From Candidatus Fluviicola riflensis (GTDB taxonomy: Bacteria; Bacteroidota; Bacteroidia; Flavobacteriales_D; Crocinitomicaceae), in NCBI GenBank assembly GCA_002243285.1, contig CP022585.1, forward strand, positions 1,724,641-1,788,640: a stretch of DNA of 64,000 bases, given 5' to 3'. The first letter of the stretch is position 1, and every line of letters begins with the position of its first letter. Under the pieces are notes generated by a model, which saw only the letters and a list, made by a program, of their open reading frames with translations, was not told the DNA's origin and searched no databases. The position numbers and the translations under genes are program-made. Of this stretch, positions 52,511 to 61,702 are shown piece by piece.

Positions 52511-55500
52511 ATGAAGCAATCATCCATCTATACTGTCCTACTATTGATTGCTGCTTTATTACCATTAAGCGCTTTTTCACAAACCAATACTCTAATCGGT
52601 GAACCCGCAACAAATGAATATGGCCTTAGCATTTGTGTGGATGATTTTGGCAATACAATTGTTGGTGGAACCAGAGGAAATGCTGCTTTAGTTATAAAAC
52701 AAGATGCGCAAAACAATACTATTTGGTCAAAAACGCTTTCGTTTACAACAAATTCGCAGTATACTTCAGAAATCGGTTTCATTGATGTTTTGGCCGATAC
52801 GATTTTCGGTTGTGGCTGGGTAAGTACAGGGAGTAATATTGGTGGTGCCGTTTATTTCAAATTAAACGCTCAAACAGGAGTGCCGTACTGGATTAAAACG
52901 GCTACTTCATCGGTTAGCTGTTTTTCAACAATGCGCTATAGCAATGGAATTTACATGCTTGTCGCAGCAGTGAATGTAAATGGAATTGATCGTGATGGAA
53001 AAGTGATTGGTGTCTCCAGTTTAACCGGACAAATTATCTGGGAAACACCTACATTATCATTGAGATTTCCTCCCTACAATGCTGATCACCTAGATGATTT
53101 CACCGGCGCCACAGAGATTGTAAACGGTCAGATTTTTATTACGGGTAGGTCCTACGTGAACGGAGCAAGTTCTTATAGTATGAGAGCTCTGTTGATCGGG
53201 GTTGATATCACAGGAAATGTGTTCCTCAAACGGTATTTACTAAATGATGTTTTGAATGGTGGAGTTCACCGCTTTTACGGAATGAGAATCGAATTTGATG
53301 GTGCCGATTCACTGGTTGTTGCCTATTCCGGTGATGATAACTGTAGTGGTTGTACCGATTACAGATCGGGCATCTTGAAGTGTGATTTGCTGGGAAATGT
53401 CAAGTTTGCCAAGTATTATGATATTCAGGGAGTGACCATTGAAGTGGTTCGTTCGTTTAACAGAACTCCTACAGGATACGTGATTTATGGCGTTGTGAAT
53501 AATGGACTGGCAAATATGCGTTTGTTTGCTTTGAAAACAGACAAACAAGGTAATTATGTCAGTTGTAAACTAATTGCGCCGCCGACCGGAGTATATACTG
53601 TTTATTGTGGTGTTGGTAATTTCGCTGCCGGACACAACGAGTATCGTAATGGAATACATTACTTTCTGGCAACCACATATACTTCCAACGCAAATCTGCG
53701 GGATATCAAGAAAATAATTCTGGATGACAACCTGGATAATTTTGCAGATTGCTCATTAAACACGAATGTTGCAGTTACAACAACCGCACTGACGCCGTTT
53801 TCAGGTCAGTTAATATCGGTGGATGCCGCAGTTCCGTTCACATTCACGAATTCCGTAGCAAGTAATAATGTGGTGATTACAAATCAATGTGCAACAGCAA
53901 CCATCAGTTTGTCAAATAATACATCTTGTACTTCTGCCACTATTACAGCACAACTTAGCGGAGTAAGTAATGCGACGTACACTTGGTCAAACGGAAGTTC
54001 GGGGAACAACATTACAGTCAATTCAAATGATACAGTATTTGTAACCGCCGTTAACCCAGCCAATTGCTGTATTTATTACGATACAATTGTACCAGCCATT
54101 CCTGTAAGTCAAACTTTTACTCTGGAATTGCCTGCAGATACGGCCATTTGTTTTTCTCCGGGGCAAACCTGGGATTTGAATGCACAATTGGGTAATTTAT
54201 CAACTCCGTTGGATTATTCCTGGAATAACGATCCAATGACAACAAATGCGAATAGTATTCCCCCTTTCGTTGTTTCAGTTGGTGGCACTTATTGGATTAC
54301 TGCAACCGATGGATGTAATACGTTAACAGACTCGATAACGATAGATGGGAATGTTGCTCCGGCAGTGGTTTCAACTACTTCGATTCAGGTTTGTGCAGAT
54401 GATTACCCTTATTTGTTGAGCCCGACACTCACAAATTATACGTCCGTTTCCTGGTCAGATGGAACCACTCAAAATACATTGAACGTTTCACAGGAGGGAA
54501 TTTACACGATTACGGCCACGAATGACTGCGGATCAGCAACCGTTGATATCGAAGTAACAACATTACCAAACCCAACAGTTCAGCTTCCTACTTCAATAGA
54601 CACTTGTATCTCTGTAGGAGGTACCGTACTATTGACAGCCATTTCATCCGATGTTACCGATTTTCAGTGGAGTAATTCGGCAGCTTCTCAAAGTACGGAT
54701 ATCAGTTCATCCGGTACGTATTGGGTAAATGCATCAAACAGCTGTGCGCTGGTGAGTGACACCGTTCAGGTGACATTGAACTACTTACCGGACGTGACCA
54801 ATCCAACAAACTACACGGTCTGCGAAGACGATTATCCGCTCACGGTAAATCCTGTAGTGACAAATGCGACTTCTGTTGTGTGGGATGACGGAACTGTTGG
54901 CGGGCAGCGTACGATTAACCAATCAGGAAATTATACGATATATGCCGGTAACGATTGTGGCATCGATTCATTGGTGATACAAGTATCAACCAGTTTATTA
55001 CCCATAGTTACGACACCAAGTCTTATTGACACCTGTATTATCAATGGAAATAATATTCCTATCCTGGCGCAAATCACCAATGCGCAAACAACAGAATGGT
55101 CAACCGGTAATGCAACGGATCAGATTCAGGTAACTAATTCCGGTGTTTATTGGGTTGCAGTCACGAACCAGTGCGGAACTGATTCTGCTTTCAGTACAGT
55201 AACAATAAACCATTTCCCTGAATTATACCTACCCGCAGTCTTGGATACGTGTTTTGAAATAGGAGTTGGATTCTCTTATACCGCCCAAGGATCAGCCGGA
55301 AACTATGCCTGGAGTTCAGGATCATCGACGGCAACGGAGTGGATCGCGCAGGAAGGTAGTTATACCTGTATTCTTACAAATCAATGTGGCTCTATAACGC
55401 AAAGTATGGAAGTGAATAGAATGTCCGCAATTGATTTGTACATACCACAAGATTCCCTGTTACTTTGTTACGAATCCATTAATCAGGCAACACTGGGAAT

Positions 55501-55918
55501 TGAAACCAATTATGATTATGAAATTTGGGATGAAAACGGCCATTTAATTGATGGTTTCATAGACGAAACAGGCTGGTATACTATTCATGCATACAATATT
55601 TGCGGAACGCTCGATGATTCCATTTACATCGATTTGCAAAACGAGCAGTATTTTTATTTACCTAATGCATTCACTCCGGGTGAGGATGAATTTAATTCGG
55701 TATTTATTGACAAGGGATACAATTATGTAGTTGATCAGGTTGAAATTTACAATCGTTGGGGGCAACGGGTGTATCAGGAATCGGGAACCTTTTCAGGATG
55801 GGATGGAACCTATAAAGGTGTTCTTTGCCAGGACGGAATCTACCAAGTGAAAATTGTGTATCTCAATTGTGCCGGAAAAGAAACCGTGTTTTATGGACAT
55901 GTTGTTTTACTGAAATAA
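52511..55918 (+). CDS. Large secreted repeat protein with T9SS type B (gliding-motility C-terminal) domain
   Basis: This gene encodes 1135 residues. The signal peptide (about 1-23, ending SAFSQ) follows the ATG at 52511, preferred to the Met at 52490. Residues about 30-460 are an unidentified beta-propeller-like region. From about 460 to 1030 there are several Ig-like modules of about 80-90 residues, with repeated CxDDYP and NDCGSATV/NQCGTDS cores. The last 85 residues are a T9SS type B signal: YLPNAFTPGEDEFNSVF, EIYNRWGQRVYQ, GWDGTYKG and DGIYQVKI. It is probably a surface adhesin exported by T9SS. The deacetylase-flippase-glycosyltransferase cluster ends just before it. Confidence 0.85.
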   Translation: MKQSSIYTVLLLIAALLPLSAFSQTNTLIGEPATNEYGLSICVDDFGNTIVGGTRGNAALVIKQDAQNNTIWSKTLSFTTNSQYTSEIGFIDVLADTIFGCGWVSTGSNIGGAVYFKLNAQTGVPYWIKTATSSVSCFSTMRYSNGIYMLVAAVNVNGIDRDGKVIGVSSLTGQIIWETPTLSLRFPPYNADHLDDFTGATEIVNGQIFITGRSYVNGASSYSMRALLIGVDITGNVFLKRYLLNDVLNGGVHRFYGMRIEFDGADSLVVAYSGDDNCSGCTDYRSGILKCDLLGNVKFAKYYDIQGVTIEVVRSFNRTPTGYVIYGVVNNGLANMRLFALKTDKQGNYVSCKLIAPPTGVYTVYCGVGNFAAGHNEYRNGIHYFLATTYTSNANLRDIKKIILDDNLDNFADCSLNTNVAVTTTALTPFSGQLISVDAAVPFTFTNSVASNNVVITNQCATATISLSNNTSCTSATITAQLSGVSNATYTWSNGSSGNNITVNSNDTVFVTAVNPANCCIYYDTIVPAIPVSQTFTLELPADTAICFSPGQTWDLNAQLGNLSTPLDYSWNNDPMTTNANSIPPFVVSVGGTYWITATDGCNTLTDSITIDGNVAPAVVSTTSIQVCADDYPYLLSPTLTNYTSVSWSDGTTQNTLNVSQEGIYTITATNDCGSATVDIEVTTLPNPTVQLPTSIDTCISVGGTVLLTAISSDVTDFQWSNSAASQSTDISSSGTYWVNASNSCALVSDTVQVTLNYLPDVTNPTNYTVCEDDYPLTVNPVVTNATSVVWDDGTVGGQRTINQSGNYTIYAGNDCGIDSLVIQVSTSLLPIVTTPSLIDTCIINGNNIPILAQITNAQTTEWSTGNATDQIQVTNSGVYWVAVTNQCGTDSAFSTVTINHFPELYLPAVLDTCFEIGVGFSYTAQGSAGNYAWSSGSSTATEWIAQEGSYTCILTNQCGSITQSMEVNRMSAIDLYIPQDSLLLCYESINQATLGIETNYDYEIWDENGHLIDGFIDETGWYTIHAYNICGTLDDSIYIDLQNEQYFYLPNAFTPGEDEFNSVFIDKGYNYVVDQVEIYNRWGQRVYQESGTFSGWDGTYKGVLCQDGIYQVKIVYLNCAGKETVFYGHVVLLK

Positions 55919-56051
55919 AATTCGATAATTATACAACCACTTTTGAATAGGAGTAAATTTATTGTTTGATAAACGAATGTTTGCTTTCCAGGTAACGAAT
56001 GGCATAATATCTCATTGGCTAATTCATTTAATGAAAAACAGTCGTCTTTTG

Positions 56052-57590
56052 TCAATCATTTATAACCTGAATAAATCCTGTCTTTTGGACAGACTTACCT
56101 GAAATGGTTGTAGCTGAAAATTGATAAAAATAAATTCCTTCGGAACAGTTATCGCCAGACAGATTATGACCATCCCAAAATAACAACCCTTCTTTGTCAG
56201 TCGTTTCATGAACTGTATTTCCCCAGCGATTGAAAATGGTAACTTCGAAATGGCTAAACTGGTCTTCATCGAACGAAAATGAATCATTGATACCATCAGC
56301 ATTTACAGTTAAAACATTTGGAATGAAAAACACCTCTTCTTCAAGCGGTAATTCAATATCAATAACCGAATCATTACTTACATAGGTCAGGCACAATTTT
56401 GGCCATTTATCGGAGGTAGGACTATCGCTTGAATAAAATGTTAAAGCAGCGGCAGAATTAGGTGATTCTGTATCCAATTGCAGCAAGAACCCATAATTTT
56501 CCTGTGGATTTTGAACCATATAATCCACCATGGTCGTAGTATTGATTACATAATCCTGATCAAAAGCTGAACTTTGGGGAACTACTGCAAAATCGGAGAC
56601 TGAGGCCGCGGGTTGATTATCCCATGTAACACTGAATTCCGACCAGGATTCGGTAACTCGGTAGATTTTAGCTGAGTTATTTCCGAAATGCCCAGGTAGA
56701 AGGTCATTGAGGTAACCTGTTCCGTAAAGTTCAAGTGACGCTGAAATTACATTAGAACCGACAGGCACAGACGATAAGTCAAAATAGAGTAGACCTCTGT
56801 TCGTGTTTTCTCCTCCGTCTGCACCTGGAATGCAAAATGCTTTTAGATAAAGATCATTGCCATAGTTATTTGCTGATGTGCCAAAATTGTCATGATACCC
56901 CAATGAGGCATCGGTTCCATTGGCGCCGTCGTTGGTTGTGCAAAGTGAATCAATTACATTCGAAATATAGTTGATAATAAGTTTCGGCCTTGATGAACTA
57001 ACATTGTAATCACTTGAGAAAAAAGCAATTGCTGCAGCATCGTTCGGATCTTCATTTACCAAACTTAGGTGAAAACCGTAATTAATAGATGGATTAGCAT
57101 ACATATTGCTAACCATAGTGGTGACATTGATTGAATAGTTCTGGTTTGCATTGCTACTTGCAGGAATCAGAACCTGATTGGCTGCTGAAATCGTTGGAGC
57201 ATTGGCCCAGGTAACGGTGTTTTCCAGCCATGTTGCATCAATTTGTGTAAGATAAGCTGCATTGTCACCAAAATGTCCGGGTAAGAGAGAATTGAGATAG
57301 CCGGTAGCAGTAAGTTCTAAAGTCGCACTCGTTATTGTTACATTGGCCGGAAGTGCTGAAAGATCGAATTTGATCACGCCACGGTTTGAATTCCGGCCAC
57401 CGCTTGCTCCCGGAATACAAAACGCCTTAAAATAGGTATCGGTTCCGTAGTTATTGAAATCTGTATTGAAGTTGTCGTGATAACCCAATGAAGCATCAAT
57501 ACCTGCATTAGCATCTGGTTGCAAAACAAGCTGCTGTGAATAAATTGTTGTTGATGAGAAAATCAACATGGACAGGTATAAAGATTTCAT
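56052..57590 (-). CDS. Tandem DNRLRE-domain surface protein with T9SS type B signal
   Basis: The product is 512 residues with a signal peptide ending TTIYSQ. Two tandem DNRLRE-like modules of about 195 residues (about 25-215 and 220-415) share ASLGYHDNF, a KAFCIPGA-GG core, NRG...FDLS, ATGYLN/GTGYLND, LLPGHFG and NYGF. The C-terminal 80 residues are a type B T9SS signal (FFIPNVLTVNADGINDSF, FNRWGNTVHET, GHNLSGDNCSEGIYFYQF). It is likely a surface-exposed structural or adhesive protein. The two modules are clearly one internal duplication. Confidence 0.85.
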   Translation of the reverse strand: MKSLYLSMLIFSSTTIYSQQLVLQPDANAGIDASLGYHDNFNTDFNNYGTDTYFKAFCIPGASGGRNSNRGVIKFDLSALPANVTITSATLELTATGYLNSLLPGHFGDNAAYLTQIDATWLENTVTWANAPTISAANQVLIPASSNANQNYSINVTTMVSNMYANPSINYGFHLSLVNEDPNDAAAIAFFSSDYNVSSSRPKLIINYISNVIDSLCTTNDGANGTDASLGYHDNFGTSANNYGNDLYLKAFCIPGADGGENTNRGLLYFDLSSVPVGSNVISASLELYGTGYLNDLLPGHFGNNSAKIYRVTESWSEFSVTWDNQPAASVSDFAVVPQSSAFDQDYVINTTTMVDYMVQNPQENYGFLLQLDTESPNSAAALTFYSSDSPTSDKWPKLCLTYVSNDSVIDIELPLEEEVFFIPNVLTVNADGINDSFSFDEDQFSHFEVTIFNRWGNTVHETTDKEGLLFWDGHNLSGDNCSEGIYFYQFSATTISGKSVQKTGFIQVIND

Positions 57591-57678
57591 AATTAGAATG
57601 GACTAAGTTATTGTTCAAATGTAGTGAAGTCAGTCGGAATGAGGACCTAAATCTTATTTTGAGGTTGTTTTAAACAAA

Positions 57679-57708
57679 GAATCCCTTTCCAACAAAAGAA
57701 AGGGATTC
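57679..57708 (-). terminator. Terminator of the DUF1573 gene
   Basis: The perfect stem GAATCCCTTTC / GAAAGGGATTC lies about 21 bases after the stop at 57729, followed on the minus strand by a T-rich stretch. Confidence 0.7.
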
Positions 57709-57728
57709 ACTAAATATCAGTTATCAGT

Positions 57729-58226
57729 TTACTTCACCATCGCTTTTACTTTCACCGTTGAAACGCGCGGTTCTGTATTGGCCTGAATGGTAACTGTTTT
57801 TTCAGAAGGGCCTGGGCCATTTGGCTTGAATCCGACTTCTATCACGTCACTTTTTCCCGGAGGAATAGGTTTTTCAGGTTTTTTCGGGGTTGTACAGCCA
57901 CAGCTGGCGCCTACATCAACAATAGTCAATGGAAACTTTCCGGTGTTTGTTACTCTGAACACGCATTTGTTTTCGGAACCGGTTGCTATTTCGCCGAAAT
58001 CATGCACCTCCTTGTCAAATTTCAGAGTTGTGACATTTTTCGAAGCTTCGCGCTCACGTGTTTCTTCTTCCTTAATACGCGCAGCATTTTCCCTGATCAG
58101 TGCCTGGTCTTCCTCACTTCCGGATGCGACGGCAGAAACAACTTCACCGTCTTTTTTCGTTTCGGTTTCAGCACAGGCAGTTAAGAATAAGATGCCACCC
58201 GCAAAAACAATCAAACTTTTTTTCAT
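57729..58226 (-). CDS. DUF1573-domain lipoprotein
   Basis: This gene encodes 165 residues. The lipobox LTAC is at Cys18. After a charged coiled-coil linker (about 25-65), the DUF1573 beta-sandwich (about 68-165) follows: KEVHDFGEIATGSENKC, FRVTNTGKFPLTIVDVGASCGCTTP and the proline-rich PEKPIPPGKSDVIEVGFKP. DUF1573 proteins are Ig-like and widespread in Bacteroidota; the cysteines suggest an exported oxidised form. Function is unknown. It is downstream of the S41 protease on the same strand, with 29 bases between. Confidence 0.88.
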   Translation of the reverse strand: MKKSLIVFAGGILFLTACAETETKKDGEVVSAVASGSEEDQALIRENAARIKEEETREREASKNVTTLKFDKEVHDFGEIATGSENKCVFRVTNTGKFPLTIVDVGASCGCTTPKKPEKPIPPGKSDVIEVGFKPNGPGPSEKTVTIQANTEPRVSTVKVKAMVK

Positions 58227-58255
58227 AGTTAATCCAAAAATAAATCAGCCTAAAA

Positions 58256-59869
58256 TTAATTGGTTTTTGCCAAATTCATAGAATCGTATTTACTATTTTG
58301 GATCAAAGCAATTGCTTCCTGAAGAATTTCGTTTTTCACGTTGTAAATTTCATAAAATGCTTCCGAACCGAATAAATCCTGCGCAATGTTAGCTTTCAGA
58401 CGTAATGTCATGATATCCTTGCTGGTAGCGTATTGTTTTTCGTCGAATTTAAACTCAGCATCTTCTTTTTTTACATGCTCGAAGAATTTATCCATCAACG
58501 CTTTGTCAACAGTAAATCCTTTAATGAACTGATCCAAATCTTCGTATTTCTTGTTCAATTCGTCGCGGTTATCTTCCACATACGTCAATGCGAACGTATT
58601 AAATGCACCAGTACTTGCGGCATCGCGGTAAACATCCGTAATTTCAACTGTGTCGATCGGAACGAAAACATCTGGCATAATACCACCACCACCATAAACC
58701 GGGCGTTTCATTAGTTTTGTTTCGAATTTCAATGAATCCGGTAATTTGATGCTGTCTAAGTGCGACATTTCACCGTTCAGAAAACGCGTCATGTAGTCAT
58801 TGTGATATGCTTCGAGATCTTCGTATGATTTCTGAATAAAGCGTCCGCTCGGCGTAAAATAACGAGCAATGGTCAAACGCATTTGTGATCCGTCAGTCAG
58901 ATCAATCGGACGTTGAACCAATCCTTTTCCGTAACTGCGACGGCCAACGATCAAACCTCTGTCCCAATCCTGGATCGAACCGGCAAGGATTTCACTTGCT
59001 GAAGCGGAGTTTTCATCCGTCAGCACGATTAATCTTCCTTTTTCCCATGTTCCAACTGATTTTGGATTGGCTTTCAAGTCCTGACGCGGATACGCACGCC
59101 CTTCAGAGTAAACAATCAGTTTGTCATCCGACAAGAATTCGTCGCCCAACAGCTGTGCCTGGTTCAATAAACCACCGCCGTTTCCTTGCAAATCAAGGAT
59201 CAGGCTTTCCATACCTTCCGACTTCAATTGTTTGATGCTTTTTGTGATTTCATCATGTGATGAGCGTGAAAAAGCGTTGAGTTTGATGTAACCGATTCCC
59301 GGAGCTACGATGTAGGAACAATCTACCGAGTTTACCGGAATACGATCACGGGTAATCACGTAGTTTTGCGCTTTTTTTGTTCCTTTTCGCAATACGTCGA
59401 CACGGACTTTTGTACCGATATCGCCGAGTAATTTTTCGCGTACCTGGGTGTTTTTTAAACCGACACCGGCTACGCTTTGTCCTTCGATGGAAACGATTTT
59501 ATCTCCGGCGCGAATTCCTAATTTCTCAGAAGGCCCGCCCGCAATGGTTTCTACAACGATTAATGTGTCTTTCAGGATCTGGAAACGAATTCCGATTCCT
59601 ACAAAACTACCTTCGATACGCTGGTTGGCGTCGTCAACTTCTTCTTTCGAGATATAGGTAGAGTGCGGATCCAATTTTTCCAGCATGGCTACAATTGCTG
59701 CATCCATCAGTTCTTTGTCTTGTACTTCATCAACATACAACTTATCGATATAGGTTAAGATTTCTTCGATCCGCTGTCCGCTGGTGTAAGCTGGTGATTT
59801 GGTGACCGGTTGTGCAAAAGAAACTGCGTAGGCAGCAATTGTCACAACGGTAAGAATGAGTTGTTTCAT
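58256..59869 (-). CDS. S41-family C-terminal processing peptidase with PDZ domain
   Basis: The product is 537 residues with a signal peptide (about 1-19, ending AVSFAQ). A PDZ domain lies at about 85-165 (GIRAGDKIVSIEGQSVAGVGLK). The S41 serine-protease core has the nucleophile Ser in ENSASASEILAGS and the catalytic Lys in GRRSYGKGLVQ (about 290-330). A C-terminal extension of about 140 residues follows. CtpA-type enzymes cleave C-termini of periplasmic proteins. It is the first gene of a unit with the DUF1573 lipoprotein. Confidence 0.92.
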   Translation of the reverse strand: MKQLILTVVTIAAYAVSFAQPVTKSPAYTSGQRIEEILTYIDKLYVDEVQDKELMDAAIVAMLEKLDPHSTYISKEEVDDANQRIEGSFVGIGIRFQILKDTLIVVETIAGGPSEKLGIRAGDKIVSIEGQSVAGVGLKNTQVREKLLGDIGTKVRVDVLRKGTKKAQNYVITRDRIPVNSVDCSYIVAPGIGYIKLNAFSRSSHDEITKSIKQLKSEGMESLILDLQGNGGGLLNQAQLLGDEFLSDDKLIVYSEGRAYPRQDLKANPKSVGTWEKGRLIVLTDENSASASEILAGSIQDWDRGLIVGRRSYGKGLVQRPIDLTDGSQMRLTIARYFTPSGRFIQKSYEDLEAYHNDYMTRFLNGEMSHLDSIKLPDSLKFETKLMKRPVYGGGGIMPDVFVPIDTVEITDVYRDAASTGAFNTFALTYVEDNRDELNKKYEDLDQFIKGFTVDKALMDKFFEHVKKEDAEFKFDEKQYATSKDIMTLRLKANIAQDLFGSEAFYEIYNVKNEILQEAIALIQNSKYDSMNLAKTN

Positions 59870-60070
59870 TTTTTGAAATATATTGTATATACTAAGGTAA
59901 ACGAATTAACGCAAATATTACGAAATGGTACGGTCATAATTGCTGAATAAATGTTAAAGGGCGTAAAAAGACAATTTCCGACAACAAAACCGTTAACAAT
60001 GGATTGTTGACTTTTTTCCCTGAATACTTGCAGTCAAATTCCTTATTTTCGAAGTTGAAATCAATTGACT

Positions 60071-60979
60071 ATGCAAGTTTACTTTCGCCTATTGACAATT
60101 TTTCTACTGGTCTTCGTTTCCACTGAAATCAATGCACAGGTACGTGCTTTTGACAAACTCGAAATTCTTTACGATCAAGACCATTACAGTATGGTTTACC
60201 GCCGTGCCAATCGTCTGCTCGACAAACCCGATTATGATTATTCACTACAGCCCGAATTTTACAAGAGTTTGGCAATGTTTCACCTGAGTCGCCAGGATTT
60301 TTGGTCGCAGATTCATCCGAACTCGTTGCAGGACGCCCGGAAATTGTTTTTGGAGGTGAAGTCTTCTTCTGATGGAATGAAAGTGTTCAATGCGCACATC
60401 GATCATGTGACGGAGGTGAAAAAATTCCTGACCGACTGGTCGAAAGAGCTCAAACGGACGGACCAGGATAAATTTGATGAATTGCAGCAAATTCTCTTCG
60501 GTTTGTTTGATAATGTGCCTGATCTGGATAATCCTGATTATGAGCCTCCTGTGGTTCCTGACAATGGATTGGTAGTGGAAGAAAGCGTTGCGATGAAAAA
60601 ACGCCGCGATGAAATGGTAGAATATGCCAAAAAACAACTCGGCGTGCCATATGTTTGGGCAGGAACCGATCCGAGTGGTTTTGACTGCAGCGGTTTTACG
60701 ACTTACGTGATGAAACAATTCAAAAAGGAATTACCACGCAGGGCAGAGGATCAATATAAATCGGCGAAAAAAATCAAGCAAAACAATGCTCAGAAAGGCG
60801 ATTTGGTGTTCTTTAACAATGGTTCAGGCGTTTCACACGTGGGAATGATCGTTTCCGAAAGAGGAGCGCCTTTGGTGATGATCCACGCCAGTTCTTCGAA
60901 AGGAATTATGATCACTGATATTGAATCGTCGGAGTATTGGCTGAAACGCCTGTATGGCTTCGGAACTTATGTGGAATAA
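60071..60979 (+). CDS. NlpC/P60 (C40) peptidoglycan hydrolase
   Basis: This gene encodes 302 residues. The ATG at 60071 is used; a TTG two codons upstream is unlikely. The signal peptide ends near residue 21 (STEINAQ). Residues about 25-170 form a helical region of unknown function. The NlpC/P60 domain (about 180-302) has the catalytic Cys206 in DPSGFDCSGF, His256 in GVSHVGMIV and the polar third residue His272 in MIHAS. It cleaves peptide cross-links or stems of peptidoglycan in the periplasm. A long spacer of 200 bases separates it from the divergent protease. Confidence 0.9.
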   Translation: MQVYFRLLTIFLLVFVSTEINAQVRAFDKLEILYDQDHYSMVYRRANRLLDKPDYDYSLQPEFYKSLAMFHLSRQDFWSQIHPNSLQDARKLFLEVKSSSDGMKVFNAHIDHVTEVKKFLTDWSKELKRTDQDKFDELQQILFGLFDNVPDLDNPDYEPPVVPDNGLVVEESVAMKKRRDEMVEYAKKQLGVPYVWAGTDPSGFDCSGFTTYVMKQFKKELPRRAEDQYKSAKKIKQNNAQKGDLVFFNNGSGVSHVGMIVSERGAPLVMIHASSSKGIMITDIESSEYWLKRLYGFGTYVE

Positions 60980-61012
60980 GCCTTTCTACAAGACCGGCCG
61001 ACATATTGTTTA

Positions 61013-61177
61013 CCACAGATGCACTGATTTTTTGCGCTCCTAACGGCAGCGCTTATTTTAAGTTTGACTTTATTATTAAAATCTAATTTTTCTGCCGCTG
61101 TTAAACACTATCCTTGTCAAAACAATTTTGAATCAACAAGCGAGGGCGTTAGCCGAGCCAAATTTGTGCATCTGTGG
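61013..61177. repeat. Possible short non-autonomous element with terminal inverted repeats
   Basis: CCACAGATGCAC (61013-61024) and its exact inverse GTGCATCTGTGG (61166-61177) bound 165 bases, with additional hairpin GCGCT...AGCGC (about 61034-61052) inside. No transposase is present. Confidence 0.55.
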
Positions 61178-61194
61178 GAGGAAGGGTACTTTAA

Positions 61195-61701
61195 TCAGAT
61201 AATTTGCTTTTTTCTAAATCCGAACAACAAGCCAAGAAGGGCAAGTAGTAGTGCGATAAAAAGACTCCACCAGGCAATTGTGAGCGACGTTCCGAAAATA
61301 TTGGCTGCTCCAACCGAACAGGCACTGGCAATAAACGGTACGATAATAAGAACGGATAACTTCCCTTTGATCAATTGCGAAGAACGTGCCAGCTGGTAAA
61401 GGTAAAGCTGAATTCCGATCAAACCGGTTTGTGAAAGCAATTCCCACGTTGAACGAATATCCGAAAGATTGGTGAGAAGCATGACTGAAAGAATCACCGA
61501 AAGGACGAGGAAAACACTTGTGACGCGCCGAATGATCCCAGCGGGTGAAAACGCAAACGGAACACTACAGACAAACATGACTGTAAGTACTATAAACCAG
61601 GGAAGGAGAGTAACGAAGCTCCAGCCAATAAAAATCCAGCCTATTGTCAGCAATACCAACAAACCAAACAAGACAAGGGGAATTAGTTTCAGAGTGTGCA
61701 T
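61195..61701 (-). CDS. Hydrophobic membrane protein, unknown function
   Basis: The product is 168 residues from the ATG at 61701. The upstream in-frame Met lies inside the phosphatase gene. It has about 5-6 membrane segments, a central loop (SSQLIKGK) and a basic tail GFRKKQII. No family is recognised. It starts 1 base after the stop of the SpoIIE-type phosphatase, so the pair is co-transcribed and the small protein may be a membrane partner of it (inference). Confidence 0.65.
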   Translation of the reverse strand: MHTLKLIPLVLFGLLVLLTIGWIFIGWSFVTLLPWFIVLTVMFVCSVPFAFSPAGIIRRVTSVFLVLSVILSVMLLTNLSDIRSTWELLSQTGLIGIQLYLYQLARSSQLIKGKLSVLIIVPFIASACSVGAANIFGTSLTIAWWSLFIALLLALLGLLFGFRKKQII

Positions 61702-61702
61702 A

